Source of the DNA: Actinoallomurus spadix | GTDB lineage: Bacteria; Actinomycetota; Actinomycetes; Streptosporangiales; Streptosporangiaceae | Reading direction: 5' to 3' | DNA length: 64,000 nt | Assembly: GCF_024055725.1 (NCBI RefSeq) | Contig: NZ_JAMXMX010000013.1 | Location: 1 to 64,000 of the forward strand | Shown here: one piece after another, positions 34,724 to 46,237 of the stretch | Layout: the number at the start of each line of letters is the position of its first letter | Numbering within the stretch: position 1 is the stretch's first letter | Program-made: the position numbers and the translations under genes | Notes under the pieces: generated by a model | Databases searched by the model: none | What the model saw: only the letters and a program-made list of their open reading frames with translations | Told to the model about the DNA's origin: nothing

Positions 34724-35653
34724 TCAGAAGCGGGCCGGGGCGCCGAGGTCGGCGAGCGCGTGGTCGAGCAGGTCCTCCAGGGCGGGGATGTCGCGGACGG
34801 CGATCGTCCGGTCGGGCTGCTCGGGCAGCAGGTCGAGGACCGTGCGCAGGTCCCAGTACGGGTCGTGCCGGTAGCCGCCGGACACCTGGTCGAAGGAGGC
34901 CGAGAAACGGTCGGCGACCGTGACGTCGTAACGAAGCGCGAGTCCGCGGCGCATGTGGGCGATGTCGATGGCCACCGGCCCGTACGACGCGTTGGACCAG
35001 TCGACGATGCCGGTCAGGCGTCCGCCCGCCCACAGCGTGTTGTCGGGGTGGTAGTCGCGGTGGATGAAGTGCGCGGCGGCGCCCGGGGTGGGGCCGGCGG
35101 CGACGTCCAGCGCGTGCTCCCATAGCGCCGGTCGCCGGGCGTGCCGTGGCGCGAGCCGGATCTCCAGGCGGTTGTACGGGCGGTACGGCGGCATGGTCGA
35201 CGCCCCGGCGACCGCGTGGACGGGCAGCAGCGCGGCGGCCAGCTGGATGAGGTACTCGGGCAGCTCCGCGCAGGAGGGGCGGGGCGGGTGGCCCGGCAGC
35301 CGGGTTATCAGCAGCGCGGGGACGTCGCAGTGCGCCCCGGAGGGGTCCGCGGCGACCAGGGCGGGGGTGGGGATGTCGCACGCGGTGAGCAGGGTCAGCG
35401 CCGCGATCTCCAGCTCGGGGGAGAAGTCGATGTCGAGGACGGGCCAGCCGGACGACGCCCAGCGACGCAGGACCAGGCGATGCACGGTGCCCGAGCGGCT
35501 CTCGGCGAGTATCGCGTGGTTGACGTGGGCCAGCCCTCCGATCATGGGCCGGACCATCTTCACCTCACTGCCGGATCCCAGGCATTTTTCGATCCAGCGC
35601 AATGTGGCGGCGCTCGGCGGATCGGAGAGCGTGGGGAAGGTCACGGCCTCCAT
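34724..35653 (-). CDS. Aminoglycoside phosphotransferase (APH) family protein
   Basis: This 309-residue protein has an eukaryotic-like kinase fold. A Gly-rich nucleotide loop (MIGGLAHVNHAIL, about 36-48) is followed by a Lys/Arg-containing strand (HRLVLRRW), the catalytic loop FIHRDYHPDNTLW (Asp and Asn) and the metal-binding GIVDWSNASYG. Relatives phosphorylate antibiotics, choline, homoserine, thiamine or other small hydroxyl compounds, and sequence alone does not choose between them. It is a single gene ending at a strong hairpin and starting near the terminator of the coiled-coil gene. No resistance role should be assumed. Confidence 0.88.
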   Translation of the reverse strand: MEAVTFPTLSDPPSAATLRWIEKCLGSGSEVKMVRPMIGGLAHVNHAILAESRSGTVHRLVLRRWASSGWPVLDIDFSPELEIAALTLLTACDIPTPALVAADPSGAHCDVPALLITRLPGHPPRPSCAELPEYLIQLAAALLPVHAVAGASTMPPYRPYNRLEIRLAPRHARRPALWEHALDVAAGPTPGAAAHFIHRDYHPDNTLWAGGRLTGIVDWSNASYGPVAIDIAHMRRGLALRYDVTVADRFSASFDQVSGGYRHDPYWDLRTVLDLLPEQPDRTIAVRDIPALEDLLDHALADLGAPARF

Positions 35654-35756
35654 GAAAACGGATTCGGCCGAGGATCGGTAGTGTTTTTGACGGTACGAGG
35701 TGGACCGAACGGCATGTCATGGCAGGAGCGGCAGGCAAATTGCCGCTAATAGAGCG

Positions 35757-35803
35757 AAAAAAGGGAAGTGGCCGCTCTGGGGTGATTTGTGAGCGGCCAT
35801 CCC
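35757..35803 (-). terminator. Rho-independent terminator of the coiled-coil gene
   Basis: On the minus strand GGGATGGCCGCTC (from 35803) pairs, with one bulge, with GAGCGGCCACTTCCC (to 35763), followed immediately by TTTTTT at 35762-35757. The stem abuts the stop codon of the coiled-coil gene. It is one of the few classical stem-plus-U-run terminators in the window. Confidence 0.85.
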
Positions 35804-35804
35804 T

Positions 35805-37049
35805 TCAATCCTTGCCGTCGCGGCGCGGCCGCAGCAGCGCCTCCGCCAGCGCCAGCATCGTCTCCTCCAGCGTGACGAGCCGTTTCATCACATCCTCATG
35901 GACGGTCGTCACCTGCTTGGTCATGTCGTGCTGCACGCCGGTGACGCGCTGGGAGACGTCGTCGTGCACCCCGGCCACCTGGCGCAGGAGGTCCTCGCGG
36001 AGGATCTCCATGTGCTTGGTCACGTCGACGCGCGACGCCTCAATGATCTTCGACAGCGTCTCCTCGGTCTCGTCCCGGTCCGGTCGCGCCCGCAACTCGT
36101 CGAGGAGGGGATCGACCGCCTCGGACAACCGCTTCTCCAGGGCGTCGAACCGGTCGGTGGGGTCGATGAACGGCCGGTCGCCGATCGCGGCGACCTTGCG
36201 ATGCAGCTCGCTGATCTCCAGCGTGACGGGCAGCCGGGCGATCTGCTGCTCGACGCCGTCGACGCGGTCGCAGGCCCCGTCGACCTTGGCCGCCAGCGCC
36301 GGGAAATGTCCCTCGACACCGCGAATCTTCCCGGACAGGCCCTCCAGGCGGCCGTCGATGCCGTCGAGGCGCCCGCCGACCCCCTCGACCCGGCCGTTGA
36401 CGGCCTCCAGGCCCTGCTCGACCCGCTCGGCCATGTCGTGCAGTGACTGGTCGACCTTGCCGGCCACCCCGTTGATCTCGTGCTCGAGCTTCTCCGACCG
36501 GTGCCCGAGGTCGGCGAGCGTCTTGTCCAGCCGGTTGAACCGGACCGACGCGGCCTCCATCGTGCCGGCGAGCCGGTCGAGCCGCTTGGTCAGGTCGTCC
36601 ATCTGCTGAGCGGCCTGCAGGGTCGCCTCGGTGATGCTCCGGCTGGAGTCCAGCACGGCCTGGATGCGGGCCAGGCCCTCGTCGACGTTCTCGGCGATGA
36701 CGCCCACGTCGGCCCACAGGGAGGGCAGCTCCGCGACCGGCTTGACCTTCTCGCCCACCGACTCGATGTGCTCGGCCAGCCCCTCCGCCCACTCCGGCGG
36801 CTTGCCGTACAGCTCGTCGACCTGCCCGCGGACGGTGTCGAGCTGGGTCGTCAGCCCCGTGAGCTCGCGCTCCCGCACCTCGCGGAGCAGCCACTCTATT
36901 CCCTCCAGCCGCTGGTGGATCTCGTCCAGCAGCTGACCCGTCGAACGCTGCTCATAAACATGATCTTGCGCTGCGCGGGCGAGCAATTCTCGCATTCGGT
37001 CCGAGACCGGCTGACCCCCTGTCTGCAGGAAGTTGTGATTGGTGTCCAC
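35805..37049 (-). CDS. Long coiled-coil protein of unknown function
   Basis: The 414-residue protein starts at GTG 37049, six bases behind AAGGAGC. Almost the whole chain (residues about 20-400) shows heptad patterns, with repeated motifs such as L-x-G-I-D-G-R-L-E-G-L-S-G-K and V-x-G-V-x-x-D-x-x-x-x-V. It resembles apolipoprotein- or tropomyosin-like rods and the cytoplasmic stalks of bacterial scaffolds. There is no signal peptide, membrane helix or enzymatic motif. A structural or scaffolding role is inferred from the architecture alone. It has its own terminator and is preceded by 145 bp without a gene, so it is probably monocistronic. Confidence 0.82.
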   Translation of the reverse strand: MDTNHNFLQTGGQPVSDRMRELLARAAQDHVYEQRSTGQLLDEIHQRLEGIEWLLREVRERELTGLTTQLDTVRGQVDELYGKPPEWAEGLAEHIESVGEKVKPVAELPSLWADVGVIAENVDEGLARIQAVLDSSRSITEATLQAAQQMDDLTKRLDRLAGTMEAASVRFNRLDKTLADLGHRSEKLEHEINGVAGKVDQSLHDMAERVEQGLEAVNGRVEGVGGRLDGIDGRLEGLSGKIRGVEGHFPALAAKVDGACDRVDGVEQQIARLPVTLEISELHRKVAAIGDRPFIDPTDRFDALEKRLSEAVDPLLDELRARPDRDETEETLSKIIEASRVDVTKHMEILREDLLRQVAGVHDDVSQRVTGVQHDMTKQVTTVHEDVMKRLVTLEETMLALAEALLRPRRDGKD

Positions 37050-37194
37050 CCGGGTGCTCCTTCGTTTGCCGGTGCCGGAAATGGCGGCGGCGTGGATCGC
37101 GAGGAGACACTCTATTGAGCGGACCAAGGTCATCGAGCCGGAGATTAGAAATTTAGGGAAAAGAGATTATGCCCCGCACGGCAAAGCCCCCTTT

Positions 37195-37410
37195 TCAGGC
37201 GCGGCGATGCCGGCCCTCGTACGAGAATCCCGCCGAGGGGCCGCAGACGGCGGTGGCAGGGGATGCGCCGCGCCACATCAGGCGGTCGAGTTCGCCACGT
37301 CCGAGGAAGACCCCGCGGCAGCGGGAGCACTCCTCGAACACGATGCCGCCCCGCTGGAAGGTCACCATTCCGGCACCGCACTTCGGACACCGCAGTACGG
37401 CGTCGGCCAT
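37195..37410 (-). CDS. TFIIB-type zinc-ribbon protein
   Basis: This small protein of 71 residues begins MADAVLRCPKCGAGM, and a second Cys pair follows in EECSRCRGVFLGRGELDRL, giving C-x2-C...C-x2-C as in zf-TFIIB-type zinc ribbons. These are common stand-alone proteins in actinomycetes with unknown partners. ATG 37410 has a G-rich site (GGGGGGCG) just upstream. The longer open frame that runs upstream through 38124 lies across the methyltransferase gene and is not part of this gene. Confidence 0.85.
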   Translation of the reverse strand: MADAVLRCPKCGAGMVTFQRGGIVFEECSRCRGVFLGRGELDRLMWRGASPATAVCGPSAGFSYEGRHRRA

Positions 37411-37604
37411 CGTCGCCCCCCGTCTTCGCCCGCCCCGGATCGCGGGCGCCCATCGCCGCGCCCCGGGCGCGGCCTGCCGGTCGCCAAGAGTAGTCAGCCG
37501 GACACGGTCATCACCGTGGTCTTTGCCGGACTCTGGCGTGTCGCCCCGAGCTCGCGCGCCCAGGCGATCGGCGCCCGGCCATGCGGGTCCCGGCCCGGGG
37601 AGTC

Positions 37605-38798
37605 TCAGGCCGCCCGGCAGATGAGGGCGGTCGGGGCGTCGCCGACGCGGGTGAGGACCAGGACACGCGCCTCGGTGCCGTCCGTGCGCAGGTCGCGGCG
37701 CAGCCGCTCCACGTCCGCCGCGAAGCCGCGCTTCATGATCGTCAGGGCGCCCGCCCGCTGGGCGCGCAGCGCCGCCCGCACCCGCTTCACGCCGAACGGC
37801 AGGACCTCCAGGATCTCGTACGGGCGCGCGAACGGCGTCGCGCGCACTTCGTCCGAGGTGATGTAGGCGATCCGCGGGTCCGCGAGGGCCCCGCCGAGCA
37901 GGGCCGCGACCTCGGCGACGAGGTGGGCCCGGACGACGGCGCCGTCGGGTTCGTACAGAAAACGTCCCCACCCCGCTACGGGCGGCGGTCCGAGCGCGGG
38001 GTCGGCCGCCAGGGTCGCCGGCTCCCGGTCCTGCCGCAGGAGCGTCGCCCGGCGCGGCGTGCCGCCCGCCAGATCGCCGAGCCACAGCGCCGCCTCCTTC
38101 ACCTCCCCGCCGTCGGAAATCCACTCGGCCTCCGCGCCCGGCGGGACCGCCTCGTGCGGGATTCCCGGCGCGACCTTGACGCAGGCGCCCGGCGCCCGGC
38201 CGGCGAGGTCCAGGACCGTGCCGAGCGGCGGGAGGTACGCCTCCGGGTCGAACACCCGCCCGCGGGACGTGCGACGGCCGGGGTCGGCGAAGACGGCGGC
38301 GTACCCGCCGGGGTCCTGCGCGGCGGCGTCGCCACGCCGTACGTCCGCCAGGTCCGTGCGGCCGAAGGCGCGGAGGTTGGCCCGCGCGACCTCGGCGGTG
38401 AGGGGGTCGAGCTCGACGCCGGTGCCGCCGATGCCCGTACGGGCGCGGGCGAGCAGGTCACCGCCGATGCCGCAGCCGAGGTCGAGCACCCGGCCTCCGG
38501 GCGGGAGCCGGTCGGCGAACCGCCGTGCGCGGTACCGGGCGACACTGGCCCGGGTGGCCTGTTCGAGGCCCTGGGGAGTGAAGTACATCCGCTCCGCGTC
38601 GGCGCCGAACTTCGCCCGGCCGCGCTCCCGGAGCCGGGCCTGCGTGAGCGCCGCGCCGACGAGCCCGGCCGGGTGACGGGCGCGCAGGCGGGAGACCATG
38701 GCCGGCAGGGTGCGCTCGTCGGCGCCGGCGGCGCCGATCTCGCCGAGCAGCTCCTGGCCCTCGGGAGCGAGAAGCTCCCGGAACGCGGCGATGTCCAC
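37605..38798 (-). CDS. Class I SAM-dependent methyltransferase with THUMP-like domain
   Basis: The 397-residue protein has an N-terminal helical segment (VDIAAFRELLAPEGQELL), a Rossmann methyltransferase core with the SAM loop RVLDLGCGIGGDLL (about residues 101-114), the acidic strand TGVELDPLTAEVA and FADPGRRT as the motif IV position, then a C-terminal THUMP-like region (about residues 295-395). Relatives are annotated as probable RNA methyltransferases, but the target base is unproven. GTG 38798 is preferred because homologues begin V/M-D-L-A-A-F; GTG 38825 is in frame. It is divergent from groES. Confidence 0.85.
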   Translation of the reverse strand: MDIAAFRELLAPEGQELLGEIGAAGADERTLPAMVSRLRARHPAGLVGAALTQARLRERGRAKFGADAERMYFTPQGLEQATRASVARYRARRFADRLPPGGRVLDLGCGIGGDLLARARTGIGGTGVELDPLTAEVARANLRAFGRTDLADVRRGDAAAQDPGGYAAVFADPGRRTSRGRVFDPEAYLPPLGTVLDLAGRAPGACVKVAPGIPHEAVPPGAEAEWISDGGEVKEAALWLGDLAGGTPRRATLLRQDREPATLAADPALGPPPVAGWGRFLYEPDGAVVRAHLVAEVAALLGGALADPRIAYITSDEVRATPFARPYEILEVLPFGVKRVRAALRAQRAGALTIMKRGFAADVERLRRDLRTDGTEARVLVLTRVGDAPTALICRAA

Positions 38799-38903
38799 CC
38801 GATGACGGTAGCCCTCTGGGACCACTCACCGCGCACCTGACCACCGGCGAAACCCCGCAAACGCCACATATAACGACAGGTGGGCGGCACGCGGGGGCCC
38901 GTG

Positions 38904-38963
38904 TTGACGGGTTCCCGGACCCCGGCATAATCTCCAACTGGCACTCTCCCTACGAGAGTGCCA
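38904..38963 (+). promoter_or_regulatory. groESL promoter with CIRCE (HrcA) operator
   Basis: TTGACG (38904) and CATAAT (38926) with a 16-bp spacer form a good vegetative promoter. Just downstream TGGCACTC (38939-38946) and GAGTGCCA (38956-38963), separated by nine bases, make the CIRCE element bound by the heat-shock repressor HrcA. The groES start is about 118 bp further on. Confidence 0.93.
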
Positions 38964-39080
38964 ATCAAGCGACAGGCTGGTCTGGCACCCGCGACGGCAG
39001 GCCACCGTGGTCGCGTCTCCAACATGCGGCTGGCCGATCTGGTCGGCCGAGGATACGCAATCGAAGGGGAAGGTCAGATC

Positions 39081-39392
39081 GTGTCGACCGCCACCAAGGT
39101 TGTTCTCAAGCCGCTCGAGGACCGCATCGTCGTCCAGCCTCTCGAGGCCGAGCAGACCACCGCGTCGGGTCTCGTGATCCCCGACACGGCCAAGGAGAAG
39201 CCCCAGGAGGGCACCGTCCTCGCCGTCGGGCCGGGTCGCTTCGACGACAAGGGCGAGAAGCGCGTCCCGCTCGACGTCAAGGTCGGGGACGTCGTCCTCT
39301 ACAGCAAGTACGGCGGCACCGAGGTCAAGTACAACAACGAGGAGTACCTCGTTCTGTCGGCCCGCGACGTGCTCGCCGTCGTCGAGAAGTAA
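39081..39392 (+). CDS. groES: Co-chaperonin GroES
   Basis: GroES caps the GroEL ring during protein folding. The 103-residue protein starts at GTG 39081 (GGAAGG seven bases upstream). It has the mobile-loop region [20 protein letters not shown] and the conserved [19 protein letters not shown] end. The frame is open upstream to 38958, but that part overlaps the CIRCE element and is not coding. It is separated by 90 bp from groEL and is under CIRCE/HrcA heat-shock control. Confidence 0.97.
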   Translation: MSTATKVVLKPLEDRIVVQPLEAEQTTASGLVIPDTAKEKPQEGTVLAVGPGRFDDKGEKRVPLDVKVGDVVLYSKYGGTEVKYNNEEYLVLSARDVLAVVEK

Positions 39393-41105
<1,713 letters not shown>

Positions 41106-41119
41106 TCATCCGCGGCGCG

Positions 41120-41225
41120 CCTGACGGATTCCGCCGGTGACGGTGGATCCGTCAGGCACACCCGGGCCGCGACCCGCGGCCGACCGATCATATGGATGCC
41201 CTCGTCACGCGCCTGGCGAGGGCAT
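41120..41225 (+). terminator. Two hairpins downstream of groEL1
   Basis: CCTGACGGAT (41120-41129) pairs with ATCCGTCAGG (41147-41156), and the inner bases extend the stem. A second stem ATGCCCTCG (41196-41204) / CGAGGGCAT (41217-41225) follows. They probably end the groESL transcript before the sigma factor gene. Confidence 0.75.
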
Positions 41226-41369
41226 TCGTCATTCCCATGAACGTTCAGTGACCACGAACGTGTCGATTGTCACACTGAGCGACCGCAATCGCGTTGGGAT
41301 CAGCACTGTGACCATTCCGTTGTCGTCAACGATGCAGACAGGCGCGATCTCGGTGGGCATCATGCTTTC

Positions 41370-42008
41370 GTGACCGAGGGAGCGATCGCCGGGGCCGCGG
41401 TTCGGGGTGCCACCGCCGAACTACGGGGGAGACGACCGGCTAAGGCGGACGACAACGACCTCAGGGAACTCACGAGCCTTGCCGTTCAGGGAGACCCGGA
41501 AGCGGTCGAATCCCTGATCGGACGAGTCCGCCCGATGGTGGTGCGTTACTGCCGGGCGCGGCTGGGCCGAGTTTCGGGGCAATATCACATCGCGGACGAC
41601 GTCGCCCAGGAGGTGTGCATCGCCGTGCTGGGCGCGCTACCGCGCTACCGCGACATGGGGCGGCCTTTCGCGTCGTTCGTCTTCGGCATCGCGTCGCACA
41701 AGATCGCCGATGCGATGCGCAGCGCGATCCGGGCCGCCGTGCCGACCGAGGACCTGCCCGACGGCCCCGACGAGGGCCCGGGACCCGAGGAGACGGTCGT
41801 CCGCTACATCGAGGCCGAGCACGCGCGGGATCTTCTCGACCGCTTGCCGGACCATCAACGGGAATTGGTCCTCCTACGGGTGGTGGCGGGTCTGTCCGCC
41901 GAGGAGACCGGTAATGTACTGGGCATGTCAGCCGGGGCCGTACGCGTCGCCCAGCACCGGGCTCTCGCCCGTCTTCGAGCGATGGCGAGTGAGGAGTCGA
42001 TCGCTTGA
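41370..42008 (+). CDS. shbA: SigD/ShbA-type RNA polymerase sigma factor
   Basis: This 212-residue sigma-70 family protein has region 2 ([20 protein letters not shown], then [19 protein letters not shown]) and region 4 ([20 protein letters not shown] with helix-turn-helix around [19 protein letters not shown]). Position downstream of groEL and upstream of an anti-sigma, DUF5319 and guaB matches mycobacterial sigD and Streptomyces shbA. ShbA drives hrdB expression in Streptomyces; SigD serves stationary phase in mycobacteria. The GTG start lacks a clear ribosome site but overlaps the stop of a short upstream frame in GTGA. Confidence 0.9.
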   Translation: MTEGAIAGAAVRGATAELRGRRPAKADDNDLRELTSLAVQGDPEAVESLIGRVRPMVVRYCRARLGRVSGQYHIADDVAQEVCIAVLGALPRYRDMGRPFASFVFGIASHKIADAMRSAIRAAVPTEDLPDGPDEGPGPEETVVRYIEAEHARDLLDRLPDHQRELVLLRVVAGLSAEETGNVLGMSAGAVRVAQHRALARLRAMASEESIA

Positions 42009-42817
42009 CCGGTGGGGGTACCGCCACTCCCGAGCCGCTCGACCTCAGTGAGATCACCCGCAGCGGCGATCTGTTCGACGCCTTGGCCACGCGCCGCGTC
42101 TCCATCGATCCGGGCTCCGGATCCACCGTTCCGGACGATCCGGCCGCCCGCCTGCTGGCCGCGCTGGTCGCCGACGTCGACACCGGCGCGCCGCCCCTGC
42201 CCACCCCGGCGCCCGCCCGTGTCCCGTGCACGGGAGCCAAGACCTCGGGACGCCCCGTCGTCCGGGCGTTCGTCACCTTCAGCGCGGTCGCGGTCATGCT
42301 GACGACGGCCGGCGCCGCCGTCGCGGGCGGCGGAGGTGACGGCGGGCCGAGGTCTCACGCCCCGTCGGCGAAATCCAAGATCACGGAACGCTCCAAGGCC
42401 CGTATCCAGACCATCGTCCGGGCGCTTCCCAGCGGACCTCGCCCCACCCCTGCGGCCGGTACGGCCAGTCCTGCCCCGTCCCCGTCGAAGGCGTCCGGGG
42501 CGCACGCCCCGGCGAAGGAGGAGCGTGGCTCCGGTCTCGCGGGACGCCCGGCGAACCGGCCGGTCACGCCCGGAGGCCGCCCCACCGGCGGTCCCTCTCC
42601 GACGCCGACCCCGACCCCGTCCCCGGGTACGGGCGCGCCGACCGGCTCACCCTCGCCGGTCTCGACCCCGTCCGCCACCCCGCGGCCCAGCGGGAGCACC
42701 ACCCGTCCGGACCGGCCGCGGCGCCGGGCCGCCTCGTCGAACACGGACACGAACACGGACACGAACACGGACGCGAACACGGGCACGCTGCGCCAGAGGC
42801 GCGGCGACCACCGCTGA
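42005..42817 (+). CDS. Membrane-anchored anti-sigma factor (RsdA-like)
   Basis: The 270-residue protein starts at TTG 42005, overlapping the sigma stop by 4 bp. The N-terminal stretch [20 protein letters not shown] and [15 protein letters not shown] match the short sigma-D-binding segment of RsdA. A single membrane helix (about residues 88-108) follows. The remainder is a long extracytoplasmic Pro/Ser/Thr/Ala-rich tail ending in Asn-Thr-Asp repeats. RsdA is released by regulated proteolysis in mycobacteria; this tail could reach into the wall. Classification rests on the short motif, topology and context. Confidence 0.8.
   Translation: MTGGGTATPEPLDLSEITRSGDLFDALATRRVSIDPGSGSTVPDDPAARLLAALVADVDTGAPPLPTPAPARVPCTGAKTSGRPVVRAFVTFSAVAVMLTTAGAAVAGGGGDGGPRSHAPSAKSKITERSKARIQTIVRALPSGPRPTPAAGTASPAPSPSKASGAHAPAKEERGSGLAGRPANRPVTPGGRPTGGPSPTPTPTPSPGTGAPTGSPSPVSTPSATPRPSGSTTRPDRPRRRAASSNTDTNTDTNTDANTGTLRQRRGDHR
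42740..42787 (+). repeat. 12-bp tandem repeat (N-T-D-T), four copies
   Basis: AACACGGACACG repeats at 42740, 42752, 42764 and 42776, with single changes in the last two copies. It encodes [16 protein letters not shown] in the outer tail of the anti-sigma protein. Confidence 0.9.
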
Positions 42818-42839
42818 GCCGCCGCGCGGAGCGCGCGGG

Positions 42840-43226
42840 TCAGCTCGACTGGCCTTCTTCGCTGTCGATGACGCCGTCGACGTAGCCGCGGGCGTACTCC
42901 CAGCTGACGTAGTCCTCCGGGGCGGCGGCGAGGGCCGGCTCATGGACGCGGGGGAGCCCCTCGTCGAGCAGGTGGCGCAGGTTGCCGTGCAGGAGGTCCC
43001 AGTCGATGTGGTGGGCCCGGCCGCAGTCGCCGCAGTCGACGGTCAGGCCCTTGATGCCGAGAGGTTCCAGCAGGGCCCGGAAGACTTCGAGATCGGCGAG
43101 GTCGGCCAGCACGTCCTCCCGCTCCGTCGTGCTCAGCGGAGCGGTCTCGTCGCTCGGGTCCCCGAGCGCGGCCGCCGGGTCCTCGGGATCGTTCGCGAAC
43201 GGATCGAGCGGAGCGTCATCGTGCAC
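42840..43226 (-). CDS. DUF5319 domain protein
   Basis: This acidic 128-residue protein is of the kind always found next to guaB in Actinobacteria (Rv3412 type). It has the C-x2-C motif VDCGDCGRAHHIDWDLLHGN, suggesting a metal site, and the conserved ending EDYVSWEYARGYVDGVID. The N-terminus is Asp/Pro-rich. The function is unknown. It is read against its neighbours, between the anti-sigma gene and guaB, as in mycobacteria. Confidence 0.9.
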   Translation of the reverse strand: MHDDAPLDPFANDPEDPAAALGDPSDETAPLSTTEREDVLADLADLEVFRALLEPLGIKGLTVDCGDCGRAHHIDWDLLHGNLRHLLDEGLPRVHEPALAAAPEDYVSWEYARGYVDGVIDSEEGQSS

Positions 43227-43311
43227 AAACCCACGCTACCCGAGTATCGGCCGCCGATTCGTGCCTTGTCGCCGTGCTTGGCCGGGCGTTCGACAGGGGC
43301 CACTAGGATGA

Positions 43312-44862
<1,551 letters not shown>

Positions 44863-44919
44863 GAGTTTCCTCCGGCCGTGGCCCGCTGCGGTCACGGCCG
44901 GCGCATGGAGAGGACGTAC

Positions 44920-46032
44920 ATGGCTGAGGTCGAGATCGGGCGGGGCAAGAGCGGCCGTCGGGCGTACGCGCTCGACGAGATCGGCATCGTCCCGTCGCGG
45001 CGCACCCGCGACCCGGAGGAGGTGAGCGTCGCCTGGCAGATCGACGCGTACCGCTTCGAGATGCCGCTGGTCGTCGCGCCGATGGACAGCGTGGTCAGCC
45101 CGGCCACGGCGATCGCCATCGGGCGCCTCGGCGGCCTGGGCGTGCTCGACCTCGAGGGGCTGTGGACCCGCTACGAGAACCCCGACTCGCTGCTGGCCGA
45201 GATCGCCTCGCTGGATGACGCGACGGCGACGCGGCGCCTGCAGGAGCTGTACGCCGAGCCGATCAAGGAGGAGCTGATCGGGCGGCGGATCGAGGAGATC
45301 CGTGACGCGGGCGTGACGGTCGCGGCGCGGCTGTCGCCGCAGCGTACGGCGCAGTACCACAAGGCGGTCATCGACGCCGGGGTCGACCTGTTCGTCATCC
45401 GCGGCACGACGGTCAGCGCCGAGCACGTCTCCGGGCGCGCCGAGCCGCTGAACCTCAAGCAATTCATCTACGACCTCGACGTCCCGGTGATCGTCGGTGG
45501 CTGCGCGACGTACACCGCGGCCCTGCACCTCATGCGCACCGGCGCGGCCGGGGTCCTGGTCGGGTTCGGCGGCGGCTCGGGGCACACGACCCGTACGGTC
45601 CTCGGCGTCGCGGTGCCGATGGCGACGGCGATCTCGGACGTCGCGGCGGCCCGGCGCGACTACCTCGACGAGTCCGGCGGCCGGTACGTCCACGTGATCG
45701 CGGACGGCGGCATGCGCCAGTCCGGTGACATCGCCAAGGCCCTCGCGGTGGGCGCGGACGCGGTGATGGTCGGGTCGCCGTTCGCGCGGGCGACGGAGGC
45801 TCCCGGCCGGGGCTACCACTGGGGCAGTGAGGCGCACCACGAGGAGCTGCCGCGCGGCAAGCGCGTGGAGCTCGGGTCGATCGGCACGATCGAGCAGATC
45901 CTGTACGGCCCGTCCAGCGTCGCCGACGGCTCGATGAACCTCATCGGCGCGCTGCGGCGTGCGATGGCGACCGCGGGCTACTCGGACCTGAAGGAGTTCC
46001 AGCGCGTCCAGGTCGTGGTGGCGCCGCACTGA
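44920..46032 (+). CDS. guaB3: GuaB3 family IMP dehydrogenase-like protein
   Basis: The 370-residue protein starts at ATG 44920 behind GGAGAGG. It has the IMPDH barrel core (PLVVAPMDSVVSPATAIAIG; VIADGGMRQSGDIAKALAVG) but no CBS domains, and no GxGSxCTT catalytic Cys where guaB has one; the equivalent segment reads GFGGGSGHTTRTVLG. This matches the actinobacterial GuaB3 paralogue, whose exact reaction has long been uncertain and which relates to GMP reductase/IMPDH. It always neighbours guaB. A strong hairpin at 46098-46132 ends the unit. Confidence 0.93.
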   Translation: MAEVEIGRGKSGRRAYALDEIGIVPSRRTRDPEEVSVAWQIDAYRFEMPLVVAPMDSVVSPATAIAIGRLGGLGVLDLEGLWTRYENPDSLLAEIASLDDATATRRLQELYAEPIKEELIGRRIEEIRDAGVTVAARLSPQRTAQYHKAVIDAGVDLFVIRGTTVSAEHVSGRAEPLNLKQFIYDLDVPVIVGGCATYTAALHLMRTGAAGVLVGFGGGSGHTTRTVLGVAVPMATAISDVAAARRDYLDESGGRYVHVIADGGMRQSGDIAKALAVGADAVMVGSPFARATEAPGRGYHWGSEAHHEELPRGKRVELGSIGTIEQILYGPSSVADGSMNLIGALRRAMATAGYSDLKEFQRVQVVVAPH

Positions 46033-46033
46033 T

Positions 46034-46069
46034 CCCTTCGCGCCCTTCGCGCCCTTCGCGCCCTTCGCG
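46034..46069. repeat. 9-bp tandem repeat CCCTTCGCG, four copies
   Basis: Perfect copies at 46034, 46043, 46052 and 46061 begin two bases after the guaB3 stop. No gene is encoded here. They lie upstream of the terminator hairpin. Confidence 0.9.
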
Positions 46070-46097
46070 CGGGCTCCGCGCCGGAAGCCTCCTCGTA

Positions 46098-46132
46098 CGG
46101 CACGCTCCTCTCCTTGCGTGGGGAGCGTGCCG
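46098..46132 (+). terminator. Terminator hairpin after guaB3
   Basis: CGGCACGCTCC (46098-46108) pairs perfectly with GGAGCGTGCCG (46122-46132) across 13 bases. It separates guaB3 from the glpD promoter region, where TTGACA at 46151 is a possible -35. Confidence 0.82.
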
Positions 46133-46237
46133 AAGCTCACATCCGTCCCTTTGACACGGTGCGTCGGCCGGTAAGTGTTTTGTCACGGGCCCGGGTACGG
46201 ACGTAGCGTGGGCTTGCGGACGTCGAGGGAGTACGGC

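Noticed and set aside
34724-35653. Aminoglycoside resistance gene
   Set aside because: Only general APH-fold motifs are visible. The family is broad, and nothing in the context points to resistance.
37145-37453. Minus-strand 102-codon frame overlapping the zinc-ribbon gene
   Set aside because: It is in a different frame with no domain. The zinc-ribbon frame has paired C-x2-C motifs and a start with a G-rich site.
38958-39080. N-terminal extension of GroES
   Set aside because: It overlaps the CIRCE arm and does not resemble GroES; GTG 39081 begins the conserved protein.
46034-46069. 9-bp repeats as a coding region on the minus strand (K-G-A repeats)
   Set aside because: The frame is antisense to guaB3 and has no start signal. 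The repeats are intergenic.
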